Shown here piece by piece: positions 41,887-50,243 of a stretch of 64,000 nt of DNA (position 1 is the first letter of the stretch; the number at the start of each line of letters is the position of its first letter). Under the pieces are notes generated by a model. The model ran no database searches. It was not told the DNA's origin and was given only the letters and a program-made list of their open reading frames with translations. This DNA comes from Bacillota bacterium. Lineage in GTDB: Bacteria > Bacillota > Clostridia > Christensenellales > Aristaeellaceae. The translations under genes were made by a program, and so were the position numbers. The stretch spans positions 1 to 64,000 of the forward strand of contig JAEZIN010000003.1 in NCBI GenBank assembly GCA_023436585.1, in the 5' to 3' direction.

Positions 41887-42600
41887 ATGAAAGTAGTGAC
41901 CATTTACGGAAACATGCGCCACGGCAGCACATGGAACGCCACCCAGCTGGTGTTGAACGCCCTGGCCAAAGAAGTGCCCTTGGAAAACACGGAGTTCTGC
42001 CTGCCCAGGGATATGGAGCACTTCTGCAACGGCTGCTTCACCTGCCTGTTCAAGGGAGAAGACAAATGCCCGCACGCGCAAAGCGTTGCGCCCATCGCGG
42101 CCGCATTGCTGGAGGCGGATGTCATTGTGCTGACCTCTCCCACGTACGCGATGGATGTAAGCGGGCAGATGAAGGCACTGCTGGATCATTTGTGCTATCT
42201 TTGGATCAGTCACAGGCCGGACCCGCGCATGTTTGAAAAGGCTGGTCTGAGCATCGTCACCACCGCCGGCGCCGGAAAGGGTCACACCGCAAAGACGCTG
42301 AACAACAGTTTGCGGTTTTGGGGTATCAAGCGGATCGTAACCTTCAAAGCTGCTGTCTCCGCAGCCAAATGGAGCGAGGTCAAGCCCAGCAAGCAGCAGA
42401 AAATGGAAAAGCAGGCTGGGAAGCTGGCCCGCAGGATCATAAAGACCGTGGAGAACATGCCGCGCCTGCACGCGCCCCTCCTCCGCACCGTGATGTTCAA
42501 CGCCATGAAGGGCATGATGAAGAAGAACACCTGGAACTTAACCGACAAGGAACATTGGAAGAGACAGGGCTGGATCAGCAAGGAAGAAAGCCCCTCCTGA
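41887..42600 (+). CDS. Flavodoxin-like NAD(P)H-dependent oxidoreductase
   Basis: A 237-residue NADPH-dependent FMN reductase / flavodoxin-fold protein. It has the FMN phosphate loop YGNMRHGSTWNAT, a Cys-rich CNGCFTCLFKGEDKCPH segment (about residues 46-62), and SPTYAMDVSGQMKALLDH, typical of multimeric flavodoxin WrbA-like iron-sulfur flavoproteins. The Cys pattern (C-x2-C-x2-C...C) may hold an Fe-S cluster, as in archaeal Isf, but spacing differs. The basic C-terminal 60 residues are an extension. It lies 16 bases after rdgB and is the last gene of the unit; a terminator follows. Confidence 0.85.
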   Translation: MKVVTIYGNMRHGSTWNATQLVLNALAKEVPLENTEFCLPRDMEHFCNGCFTCLFKGEDKCPHAQSVAPIAAALLEADVIVLTSPTYAMDVSGQMKALLDHLCYLWISHRPDPRMFEKAGLSIVTTAGAGKGHTAKTLNNSLRFWGIKRIVTFKAAVSAAKWSEVKPSKQQKMEKQAGKLARRIIKTVENMPRLHAPLLRTVMFNAMKGMMKKNTWNLTDKEHWKRQGWISKEESPS

Positions 42601-42618
42601 CAGCCCTTAAATAAAATG

Positions 42619-42651
42619 AGGCGGCGCGAATTGCTTCGCGCCGCCTGTTTT
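42619..42651 (+). terminator. Intrinsic terminator
   Basis: AGGCGGCGCGAA / TTCGCGCCGCCT (12 pairs, TGC loop), then GTTTTG. It may also serve the convergent gene. Confidence 0.85.
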
Positions 42652-42668
42652 GCTTGTTTCGAGTTCCG

Positions 42669-43745
42669 TTATTCGCCGATGGTCAGCGCGGGCTGACGGT
42701 TGGCATAGGCTTCCTCGATGGCTTCCAGAATGAATCCGTGGGCATCGGACAGGCTCATGGTGGCCTGGGAGGTCACGTCGGCCAGCACGGCCTTGTCTTC
42801 CTCGCTCATGGCAGCCAGCGCCTTGATGTCATCTTCATTCTCGGAGGTGAGCTTGATGGGCCGGCCGTTGCGGGTGGACGTGTACTTGGAGAACCAGTCG
42901 CGGATCTCCTGCACGGTCTTGCCGGTGAAATAGGCTTCATAGGCGTCCATCTGCTTGAACCATTCGTTTTGGGGGTTCATGTGGTAGGTTTCGCCGCGTT
43001 CGCGCTTGGTCTGCCAGCCGTTGACTTCCGCTTTCACAGAATCATCGGTGTTTTCGGAAACGCCCGTCACAGCCTCTTTTTCATGGTCGAACACGTTGTA
43101 GCCTTCCTTGCCCGGCCAGCCGGAGAAGTGGGGCATGCTCGCGCCGTCATAATTGGGGGTGCTGACTTCGTAGATATCCACGGTCATGTCCAGAATGCGG
43201 CCTTCCTCATCAAACAGCACGGAGGCCATGGTGACGTTGAAGGAATAAACCTGGGTCTCGGTGGGGTCTTTGCCGGGGCCGACGCGGAAGTTGGGCACAG
43301 AGCCAAAGCCCATGTAAACGGTGCCTGCGGCTGCCTTGCTGGGCTCCTTGACAACGGCTTCCTCTTTGGCTTCCGGCAGCGTAACGGTTGCGCCGGCCTG
43401 GCCAAGTGCGTTGGCAACAGCGGCAAGAATGCCGGTGGAGGAGAAAGTGGCGCCGGACTGCACATCCACGCCAGTGACGGTATTGGCGGCAACGATGGCG
43501 GGAATTACGCTATCCACCGCCTGGGTGTAGATGCCTTCGGTATCGGCGGTTTCCAGGAGCTTGATGTCTTTGATTTTGCCACCTTCGATGGTAACTTCCA
43601 CCTTCAGGGGACCGGCGAAGCCTTCCGCCTCACCAACGTAGGCGCCATCCGTGTAAGTGCCTTCCGCCGTGATGCCGGTAGCCATAGCCAGGACAGGCAG
43701 GGCGCAGAAAATAACGGCCAGCAGAATAGACAGGACCTTTTTCAT
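42669..43745 (-). CDS. Exported FMN-binding-domain protein
   Basis: A 358-residue exported protein with signal peptide (MKKVLSILLAVIFCALPVLA-M) and no lipobox. Residues about 30-115 form an FMN-binding domain. They carry the flavinylation motif DVQSGATFS, in which a Thr/Ser would be covalently linked to FMN by ApbE, as in NqrC and the extracellular electron-transfer protein PplA. The remaining 230 residues form an additional beta-rich domain (YSFNVTMASVLFDEEGRILD) that resembles a second, motif-less copy. A role in electron transfer outside the membrane is plausible. The start has AGGAGGAG upstream and a clear promoter. Confidence 0.8.
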   Translation of the reverse strand: MKKVLSILLAVIFCALPVLAMATGITAEGTYTDGAYVGEAEGFAGPLKVEVTIEGGKIKDIKLLETADTEGIYTQAVDSVIPAIVAANTVTGVDVQSGATFSSTGILAAVANALGQAGATVTLPEAKEEAVVKEPSKAAAGTVYMGFGSVPNFRVGPGKDPTETQVYSFNVTMASVLFDEEGRILDMTVDIYEVSTPNYDGASMPHFSGWPGKEGYNVFDHEKEAVTGVSENTDDSVKAEVNGWQTKRERGETYHMNPQNEWFKQMDAYEAYFTGKTVQEIRDWFSKYTSTRNGRPIKLTSENEDDIKALAAMSEEDKAVLADVTSQATMSLSDAHGFILEAIEEAYANRQPALTIGE

Positions 43746-43791
43746 GGGTTCTCCTCCTATTATGTTTTTCTCCCATCACGAGATTGTTTAT

Positions 43792-43820
43792 AGTATAACA
43801 AATAATACAATCATCGTCAA
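43792..43820 (-). promoter_or_regulatory. Promoter of the FMN-binding protein gene
   Basis: Minus strand TTGACG (43815-43820), 17-base spacer, TATACT (43792-43797). Confidence 0.8.
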
Positions 43821-43882
43821 TGGGTTATCAATCTGTTGACAGAGCCTTTCATGCAATCCCACTTCTGCTGAAAAATTCACCG

Positions 43883-43911
43883 TTGACGCGCCGTGGTTAT
43901 TCTGCTATACT
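43883..43911 (+). promoter_or_regulatory. Promoter of the mutS2 leader
   Basis: TTGACG (43883-43888), 17-base spacer, TATACT (43906-43911); start expected near 43918. Confidence 0.85.
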
Positions 43912-43942
43912 GCTCCCGTAAATTCACTTAGGAGGATTTTGG

Positions 43943-43978
43943 ATGTCGGTCTTGTCTGTAAAGGGGCTTCTTAACTGA
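43943..43978 (+). CDS. 11-codon upstream ORF (leader peptide MSVLSVKGLLN)
   Basis: ATG at 43943 follows TAGGAGGATTTTGG, one of the strongest ribosome sites in the window, and the frame closes at TGA after 11 codons. It lies about 25 bases from the transcription start. Its codons 4-8 (43954-43965) form one strand of a 12-pair helix with 44045-44056, and a terminator hairpin follows 27 bases after its stop. This is the arrangement of leader peptides that couple ribosome stalling to attenuation. Confidence 0.65.
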   Translation: MSVLSVKGLLN

Positions 43979-44005
43979 ATCCATGAGGGAATGGACTGCA
44001 AGGTG

Positions 44006-44025
44006 CAGGCAAAGCCTGTTTTTTT
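44006..44025 (+). terminator. First terminator candidate in the mutS2 leader
   Basis: CAGGC-AAA-GCCTG followed by TTTTTTT, 27 bases after the leader-peptide stop codon. Confidence 0.65.
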
Positions 44026-44085
44026 GCGTACCTTCCCGCATCTGCCCTTTACAGACTGCTTCCTGACACCTGCCTTGCCATAGGA

Positions 44086-44197
44086 AACGACAGAGGGCGC
44101 GCCCTCCGGCCAGCTTCATGCATCTACCCCCGTCATTGGGATTACGGGAAAGGTACATGAGACCGGTTTGGACGGCGGACATCTGTCGTTCTTTTTT
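44086..44197 (+). terminator. Second terminator candidate in the mutS2 leader
   Basis: AACGACAGA pairs perfectly with TCTGTCGTT, closing a domain of about 87 bases with internal hairpins, and is followed at once by CTTTTTT. Confidence 0.45.
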
Positions 44198-44205
44198 GTG
44201 GAAAT

Positions 44206-44261
44206 GCCCGCAGGAGCAATCTGACCGTATCGGGCGGCAGATGCGTCTTGGCGGGCTTTTT
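44206..44261 (+). terminator. Third terminator candidate in the mutS2 leader
   Basis: GCCCGC (44206-44211) and GCGGGC (44251-44256), then TTTTT. It competes with a shorter pairing to 44231-44235. Confidence 0.4.
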
Positions 44262-44292
44262 CCATTGCTACCAATCGACTGGAGGAATCGCA

Positions 44293-46239
44293 TTGTTTAC
44301 CCCTGAAACCACCCTGGAATTTTGCAAAATAAAAGAAATGCTATCAAACACCGCTTGCACTTTTGGCGCGAAGGAGCGGCTGCGGCTATTGAACCCCGCC
44401 CTGAATGAAAAGGAATGCCGCGCGCGCCTGAAGCAAACCACGGAGGCGCGGCAGCTCATCGATGTGCTGGGCAGCCCGCCCACCAGTACCACGGAATCGC
44501 TGGACAAGGTATTGCCGCTTTTAAAAGCCGGCGCCATGCTGGGTCCCGAGCAATTCCTAGGCCTCTCCCAATTCCTGGCGACCTTGCGCCGGATGAAGGC
44601 CTATTTGAAGCGCGGGGAATACCTGCAGTCGGAGCTGGCCTTTTACGGCCGCGGACTCAGCGAGCTGAGCGAGCTGGAAAGTGAGATCGAGCGCTGCATC
44701 CGCGGCGATACGGTGGACAGCAACGCGTCGTCCGCGCTGCGCGACGTGCGCAGAAAGCTGGAGCAGGCTGCCGCACAGGTCAAAAACAAGCTGTTGAGCC
44801 TTTTGCAAAGCAACCGTGCCTATTTCTCCGATAGTTTCATTGCGACAAGAGGCGGCCGCCTGACGCTGCCGGTCAAAAGGGAGCACCGGGCGCAGGTGCC
44901 CGGCACGGTGGTGGATATGTCCGCCTCGGGCGGCACCGTATTCATTGAACCCTCCTCCGTCACAAAACTGCAGGAGGAGTTGGGTGAGATGAGAATTCAG
45001 GAGGAAAACGAGGTCCGCCGCATCCTGTACCAGCTTACCGCCCTGGCGGAAAGCTGTTTGCCTTCCCTGGAAATGAATCGGGACATGTTCGAGGCACTGG
45101 ATTTCGCCTTTGCCAAGGGCATTTTAAGCGCCCGTATTGACGCGCTGGAGCCGCAAATCACCACAGACCGGCTGATCCGCATTGAAAACGGCCGCCATCC
45201 TTTGATCGATAAGGACAGGTGTGTGCCACTCACCCTCTCCCTGGGTGGGGATGTATTTGGCATCGTTATCACCGGGCCCAATACCGGCGGAAAAACCGTG
45301 GCCCTTAAAACAGTGGGCTTATTATCCCTGATGGCCCAAAGCGGCCTGCACGTGCCGGCGGATAAGGGCACCGTCCTTTGCATGTTCGCCAATGTGCTGT
45401 GCGACATCGGCGACGGGCAGAGTATCACGGAAAACCTGTCCACCTTCTCCGCCCATATGACCAACATTCTGGAGATTTTGAAGGATACCGGCAGGGAAAG
45501 CCTTGTGCTGCTGGATGAACTGGGCTCCGGCACAGACCCCATGGAGGGCATGGGCATGGCCATCGCCATCCTGGATGTGCTAAGGGAAAAGAAATGCTTG
45601 TTTGTGGCCACCACCCATTACCCCGAAGTGAAGGAATACGCCTACCGCGCTTCGGGCTTAATCAACGCCAGGATGGCTTTTGACCGGGAAACGCTGTCGC
45701 CATTGTATCTGCTGGAAATGGGCGAGGCGGGGGAAAGCTGCGCGCTGTATATCGTGAAAAGGCTGGGATTCCCCGAAGCCATGATCGCAAGGGCCAGGGA
45801 GGCCGCCTATGGCAGGACGGATGCAAAGAACACAACCCCCATCCTGCCGCCGGAAAACAAACCGGCAGCCGGCATAAGCGCCGCGCATATGCCTCGCATC
45901 CAAAAGGACCAGCCGCCAAAGCCCATATCCGCCCACGCCGCTCAATTCCAATTGGGGGACAGCGTGCTTGTGTATCCCGGAAGGGAACTTGGCCTGGTAT
46001 ACGATCCGGCGGATGAAAAAGGGCTGGTTGGCGTGCAGATCAAGGGTGTCAAGCAGCGAATCCCCCATAAAAGGCTCAAGCGTCACGTGGCCGCGGAAAA
46101 TATGTACCCCGACGACTATGATTTTTCCATCGTGTTTGACAGCGTCGATAACAGAAAGGCGCGCCACCAAATGAACAAGCGGCACCGGCCCGACCTGCAA
46201 ATCCAGTATGAAAAGGAGCAGCCCCATGCCAATGATTGA
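44293..46239 (+). CDS. MutS2-like ATPase lacking the Smr domain
   Basis: A 648-residue MutS2 homologue. The N-terminal core and lever run to about residue 320. The ATPase follows with Walker A GPNTGGKT (about residue 328), Walker B LLDELGSGTDP and the dimer-interface segment ATTHYPEVKEYAY. Canonical MutS2 (about 785 residues) ends in a KOW-like linker and an Smr nuclease domain. Here only a KOW-like part (GDSVLVYPGRELGLVYD) remains and Smr is missing. MutS2 with Smr acts on collided ribosomes (RqcU) or suppresses recombination; this form would lack cleavage. The start is TTG at 44293, seven bases after GGAGG. It overlaps the ABC ATPase gene by 14 bases. Confidence 0.85.
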   Translation: MFTPETTLEFCKIKEMLSNTACTFGAKERLRLLNPALNEKECRARLKQTTEARQLIDVLGSPPTSTTESLDKVLPLLKAGAMLGPEQFLGLSQFLATLRRMKAYLKRGEYLQSELAFYGRGLSELSELESEIERCIRGDTVDSNASSALRDVRRKLEQAAAQVKNKLLSLLQSNRAYFSDSFIATRGGRLTLPVKREHRAQVPGTVVDMSASGGTVFIEPSSVTKLQEELGEMRIQEENEVRRILYQLTALAESCLPSLEMNRDMFEALDFAFAKGILSARIDALEPQITTDRLIRIENGRHPLIDKDRCVPLTLSLGGDVFGIVITGPNTGGKTVALKTVGLLSLMAQSGLHVPADKGTVLCMFANVLCDIGDGQSITENLSTFSAHMTNILEILKDTGRESLVLLDELGSGTDPMEGMGMAIAILDVLREKKCLFVATTHYPEVKEYAYRASGLINARMAFDRETLSPLYLLEMGEAGESCALYIVKRLGFPEAMIARAREAAYGRTDAKNTTPILPPENKPAAGISAAHMPRIQKDQPPKPISAHAAQFQLGDSVLVYPGRELGLVYDPADEKGLVGVQIKGVKQRIPHKRLKRHVAAENMYPDDYDFSIVFDSVDNRKARHQMNKRHRPDLQIQYEKEQPHAND

Positions 46240-47212
46240 AACAAATAAATTGACCAAGGTTTTCCGCCGCTTTGAAAAGGAACCTGGCCTCAAAGGCAGC
46301 CTGAAAAACCTGTTCCACCGAACTTATGTGGAAAAAACCGCCTTGAGCCGCTTTGACCTTTCCATTTCAGAAGGGGAGTTTGTGGGCCTTATCGGCCCCA
46401 ACGGCGCCGGCAAAACAACGCTGGTAAAGCTGCTGACCGGCATTATCGCCCCCACATCCGGCCAGGTATCCGTGCTTGGCTACACGCCCAACCGCCTGGA
46501 AAGCGCCTTTAAAAGCCAGTATGCCGTGGTCATGGGCCAAAAAAGCCAGCTTTTCTTCGACCTGACGCCGGAGGACACCTTCCGGCTGTTCAAGGAGCTG
46601 TACAGCATACCGGAAAGTCAATACAAGCACAACCTGAATTATTTTACCGAGCTGTTCGGCGTCGGGCATCTCATGCGGGTACAGGTGCGCACGCTTTCCC
46701 TGGGAGAGAGGATGAAGATGGAGCTGATTGCGGCGCTGCTGCACAGCCCCCGCATCCTGTTCCTGGATGAGCCCACCATCGGCCTGGACGCGGTGGCCCA
46801 GCACCAAATGCGCGCATTCCTGAAAGATGTCAACAAGGAGCAGGGCACCACGATCCTACTGACCTCCCACTATATGGAGGATATCGTAAGCCTCTGCCGG
46901 CGGTGCGTGGTGGTGGCCGGCGGCGAAAAGCTGTGCGACGGGCCGACGGATGCGCTGTTCCAGCAATATCAAATCCACAGGAAAATCACCCTGGCGCTGG
47001 AGGAGGACTGCGCCGTGGAACTGCCTGATGACTGCACGGAGGTTACGCGGCAGCATTCGAAGCTCTCCTTCCTGATGCCCAAGGCAAACGCCACGCAGCT
47101 TATGCAGTCGCTTCTGTCCCGCTACCCTATCCGCGACATCATGGTGGAGGAGGAGGATATCGGCAGCGTGGTCACAAGGCTGTATGCCAACAAGGAGGTG
47201 GCGGCCGGATGA
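46226..47212 (+). CDS. ABC-2 type exporter ATPase
   Basis: A 328-residue ATPase of the NatA/COG4586-like group: Walker A GPNGAGKTT, signature LSLGERMKME (LSGGQ variant) and Walker B ILFLDEPTIGLD. An N-terminal extension (about residues 10-35, FEKEPGLKGSLKNLFHRTY) before the first strand and a roughly 90-residue C-terminal domain after the H-loop are typical of this group. AAAAGGAG precedes the ATG at 46226, inside the end of the mutS2 gene, so translation is coupled. It pairs with the two permeases that follow with four-base overlaps. The substrate is unknown. Confidence 0.9.
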   Translation: MPMIETNKLTKVFRRFEKEPGLKGSLKNLFHRTYVEKTALSRFDLSISEGEFVGLIGPNGAGKTTLVKLLTGIIAPTSGQVSVLGYTPNRLESAFKSQYAVVMGQKSQLFFDLTPEDTFRLFKELYSIPESQYKHNLNYFTELFGVGHLMRVQVRTLSLGERMKMELIAALLHSPRILFLDEPTIGLDAVAQHQMRAFLKDVNKEQGTTILLTSHYMEDIVSLCRRCVVVAGGEKLCDGPTDALFQQYQIHRKITLALEEDCAVELPDDCTEVTRQHSKLSFLMPKANATQLMQSLLSRYPIRDIMVEEEDIGSVVTRLYANKEVAAG

Positions 47213-48003
47213 AAAAATACTGGGAGGCTTTCATCATCGCCTTCAAAACGCGCACCGCCTACCGGTTTGACACCGCCATGCAGGTATTTGGCGGCGTGGC
47301 TCGGGTGCTGTTCGCCTGGCTTTTATGGGCCTCCATCTATAAAGGCCGGAGCCAGGTGGCGGGTTTTACCCTGGACGCCATGATCCTGTATTACCTCATC
47401 CAGTCTTTTTTCGCCCAGATGGACAATACCGGCCGCATTGCGGAGGAATTAAGCTCCCACATAAGGTCCGGCACATTCTCAAAGTTCCTGGTACTGCCCA
47501 TACGAATTCAGACGTATCTATTCGCCCAGTCCCTGGGCAGCGCCGCCTATACGGTGTTTTTCAGCCTCGCGGCAAGCGCCTTGTGCCTGCTCGTCTTTCC
47601 CATCAAGCCAGACTGGGCGGCGCTCCCCCTGGATTTCATTCAGGCGGCGGCGCTTTTGCTGCTGGGCCGCGTGTTCTTGTCCCAGTTCCATTTTTTCTTG
47701 GGGATTTTAACACTGAAGTATCAGGATATATGGCTGTTCCTGATGATCAAAAGCAATGTGCTGGCCTTCCTGTCAGGCACGCTGGTTCCCCTTACCCTTA
47801 TGCCGGAAGGCGTTTTAAGGGCGCTGCGCCTGACGCCCTTTTACAGCGCGGCCCATCTGCCGGCCATGCTGCTCTTGGGCAAAGCCGGCGGCGAAGCACC
47901 GGCCGGCATGCTGGTGCTGCTCCTGTGGATTGGTATCTTTGCACTGCTAAACAAACAAACCTACGCGCACCTGCGCACGCGCTATGACGGGGTGGGCATA
48001 TGA
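47209..48003 (+). CDS. ABC-2 type exporter permease, first subunit
   Basis: A 264-residue permease with six membrane segments, of the COG4587-like family (ABC-2, formerly DUF990). It begins MKKYWEAFIIAFKTRTAYRF, with the amphipathic coupling helix, and contains LSSHIRSGTFSKFLVLPI, the conserved cytoplasmic segment of the family. It overlaps both neighbours by four bases. It forms a heterodimer with the next product. Confidence 0.85.
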   Translation: MKKYWEAFIIAFKTRTAYRFDTAMQVFGGVARVLFAWLLWASIYKGRSQVAGFTLDAMILYYLIQSFFAQMDNTGRIAEELSSHIRSGTFSKFLVLPIRIQTYLFAQSLGSAAYTVFFSLAASALCLLVFPIKPDWAALPLDFIQAAALLLLGRVFLSQFHFFLGILTLKYQDIWLFLMIKSNVLAFLSGTLVPLTLMPEGVLRALRLTPFYSAAHLPAMLLLGKAGGEAPAGMLVLLLWIGIFALLNKQTYAHLRTRYDGVGI

Positions 48004-48791
48004 AGCGGAACCTGAAGCTGATTCTCACGCTTTTAAAGCTCCGGCTGAGCCATTTGATGGTATTTAGGCTGTCTTTCTTCGGCGCGTTCTTTGTGGACGG
48101 CAGCATGTTCGTGATTCAGTTGCTTCTCTTTGATGTGCTCTACAGCCAGGTCGCGTCCATCGGCGGCTGGCAGCGGGGGGAAATGATCATATTCATCGGT
48201 ACCTTTTCCCTGATAAATGCCCTGAACATGAGCACGTTCTTCTTTGGGCTGATCTCCATTCCGGATAAAATACGCACAGGAGCGCTGGACCACTACCTCA
48301 CCAAGCCTTCCAATACGCTGCTGCGCCTGTCCTTTGAGCAGATCAATCCCGGCTCGCTGCCGCTGATTGCCATGAGCCTTCTTATCATCGCAAGGGGCGT
48401 ATCCCTGCTGCCCTCACCGCCTGCTCCCCTTGCCGTTATGGGTTATATTTTCCTGGTATTCCTGATGACACTCTTGTGGTACGACCTGATGCTGCTTTTA
48501 CGCACCGCGCCTTTTTTTCTGACCTCTGCCGCCACCGTGCATCAAATAGAGGAATCCCTGATCGAACTGAGCATGAAGGTGCCGGGCGTGGTTTTTGAGG
48601 GGATCTGGAAAATACTCTTCCAGGTGGTACTGCCCTACGGGCTGATGGCCACACTTCCCACCCAGATGCTCACCGGCACGCTCACTTTGCCCGGCCTTGC
48701 CTGGGGCAGCGGCGTGGCGGTGCTTTTCACCTTGTTTACCTTACGGTTCTGGAAGTTCGGCCTCTCCCGCTACAAAAGCGCCAGCAGTTGA
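48000..48791 (+). CDS. ABC-2 type exporter permease, second subunit
   Basis: A 263-residue permease with six membrane segments, COG3694-like. It carries the matching segment IPDKIRTGALDHYLTKPSNT and a basic end. Together with the previous two genes it forms the usual three-gene set of this exporter type. It is the last gene of the mutS2 operon; no clear terminator follows. Confidence 0.85.
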   Translation: MKRNLKLILTLLKLRLSHLMVFRLSFFGAFFVDGSMFVIQLLLFDVLYSQVASIGGWQRGEMIIFIGTFSLINALNMSTFFFGLISIPDKIRTGALDHYLTKPSNTLLRLSFEQINPGSLPLIAMSLLIIARGVSLLPSPPAPLAVMGYIFLVFLMTLLWYDLMLLLRTAPFFLTSAATVHQIEESLIELSMKVPGVVFEGIWKILFQVVLPYGLMATLPTQMLTGTLTLPGLAWGSGVAVLFTLFTLRFWKFGLSRYKSASS

Positions 48792-48885
48792 AGGAGATGG
48801 ACGAAATATATTCGGGGAGGATGCCTTTTGAAAAAGCACCCTCCCGCACCCCTCCCCGGAAAACAAAGATATGGCATATTCATCC

Positions 48886-48914
48886 TTGTTGCCATTGTCT
48901 TATTCTGGTATACT
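48886..48914 (+). promoter_or_regulatory. Promoter of the HD-GYP gene
   Basis: TTGTTG (48886-48891), 17-base spacer, TATACT (48909-48914). Confidence 0.7.
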
Positions 48915-48971
48915 ATGCGTGCTGATTGTTATTATTCAGATGTATATGAATAGAGATAAGGTGACTTAACC

Positions 48972-50240
48972 ATGCGCATCAAACTGTACGATTTGATGTT
49001 TTCCCTTTCCAGCGCCATGGACCTTGTAGCCCCCGAGCTGTTCAACCACCACCAGCAGGTAGCGTATTTATCCTATTACCTGGGCAAGGAAATGGGCCTC
49101 AATGCCGAGGGCTCGCTGAATCTATTAATGGCCGGCATCGTTCACGACATCGGTTCGCTGTCGCTGAAGGAACGGCTGGTCATGATCCGGGACGAGATGG
49201 AAGAAATCAGCAGCCACGCCTTCCGCGGCGCATCCCTGCTGGAAAAATACGCGCCCTTTGGGCCCCTGGCGGACATCATACGCTATCATCATCTGGCCTG
49301 GGACTTTGGAGAAGGCGCAGCATACGAAGGCAATGCCGTTCCCCTGGCCAGCCATATCCTCCACCTGGCCGACCGAATCTGCGTATTGTTTTCCGACAGC
49401 AAGCATACGCTGCTCCAGCTTCCGCAGGTGCTGGCCCGGATACGCGAAGGAGAGGGTTCCCGTTACCTGCCCTCGGGCGTAGATGCCATGACGAAGCTGG
49501 CCGTGCGGGAGCATATTTGGCTGGAGCTCAACGACAGGGATCCCCTGCGTTTTTTGAAGCGGGACGCCGGGCTGTTTTCCATGGAGCTTAACCTGGACCA
49601 GGTGCTTCAAATCTCCGAGATATTCTCCCATGTCATCGACTTTCGAAGCCGCTTCACCGCCACCCATTCCGCCGGCGTGGCCCATACGGCAAGGCTGCTG
49701 GGGGAACTGAGCGGCATGTCCTCCTCGGAATGCGGCATGCTTTTAATCGCTGGTTACCTGCACGACCTAGGCAAGATCACCATCGACAACGAAATACTGG
49801 AAAAGCCCGGCCAATTGGATGTCAGGCAATATACCGTCATCCGTTCCCACACGTTTTACACCTACAGGCTTTTGTCCCAGGTGCACGGCTTTGAGACCAT
49901 CGCCGAATGGGCGGCCTACCATCACGAAAAGCTCAATGGCACCGGCTACCCCTTCCACCTTACGGAAAGGGCCCTTCCCTACGGCGCCAGGATCATGGCC
50001 GTGGCGGACATATTCACCGCCATCACCGAAAAAAGGCCATACCGCGACGGCATGGCCAGGGATCAGGCAGTAAGCGCGCTTCGGTCCATGGTGGAAAACG
50101 GCACCATCAGCCGGGAAATTGTAGAGCTTCTCATTGACAATTACGACATGTTCCAGGCCATACGGGAAGAAAGTCAAAAAAGGGCATACGAGGCGTACGA
50201 GGAATTCTTCCGCCTGTCCGCGGAGCTTTGCCCGGCATAG
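48972..50240 (+). CDS. Dual HD-domain protein with C-terminal HD-GYP phosphodiesterase
   Basis: A 422-residue cytoplasmic protein. The N-terminal HD domain has VHDIGSLSLKERL (His58-Asp59) and IIRYHHLAWDFGEG, resembling an HD-GYP with altered GYP. The C-terminal HD-GYP has LHDLGKITI (about residues 264-265), AYHHEKLNGTGYP and an AVADIFTAITEKRPYRDG segment, the full signature for cyclic di-nucleotide hydrolysis. Cyclic di-GMP is the usual substrate; no sensor domain is fused, so the N-terminal HD may serve regulation. It has its own promoter and an AAGGTGA ribosome site. Confidence 0.9.
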   Translation: MRIKLYDLMFSLSSAMDLVAPELFNHHQQVAYLSYYLGKEMGLNAEGSLNLLMAGIVHDIGSLSLKERLVMIRDEMEEISSHAFRGASLLEKYAPFGPLADIIRYHHLAWDFGEGAAYEGNAVPLASHILHLADRICVLFSDSKHTLLQLPQVLARIREGEGSRYLPSGVDAMTKLAVREHIWLELNDRDPLRFLKRDAGLFSMELNLDQVLQISEIFSHVIDFRSRFTATHSAGVAHTARLLGELSGMSSSECGMLLIAGYLHDLGKITIDNEILEKPGQLDVRQYTVIRSHTFYTYRLLSQVHGFETIAEWAAYHHEKLNGTGYPFHLTERALPYGARIMAVADIFTAITEKRPYRDGMARDQAVSALRSMVENGTISREIVELLIDNYDMFQAIREESQKRAYEAYEEFFRLSAELCPA

Positions 50241-50243
50241 TCT

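Larger units (their letters stand above)
43979..44280 (+). promoter_or_regulatory. Structured leader of the mutS2 operon
   Basis: About 300 bases without a gene, packed with paired elements. A 12-pair helix joins 43954-43965 to 44045-44056. A perfect 14-base palindrome GAGGGCGCGCCCTC follows the start of the second domain. A nine-pair closing helix joins 44086-44094 to 44182-44190. GCCCG (44206-44210) can pair either with CGGGC (44231-44235) or with the right arm of the third terminator candidate, a possible switch. It does not carry T-box or known riboswitch cores that I recognise. Confidence 0.6.

Noticed and set aside
42654..43793. 379-codon plus-strand frame opposite the FMN-binding protein
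   Set aside because: Low-complexity Gly/His/Val translation; the minus-strand gene has a promoter, ribosome site, signal peptide and domain.
44196..44215. T-box-like TGGAAATGCCCGC in the mutS2 leader
   Set aside because: It does not match the TGGNACCGCG core, and no stem I or specifier loop is visible; the downstream genes are not amino acid related.
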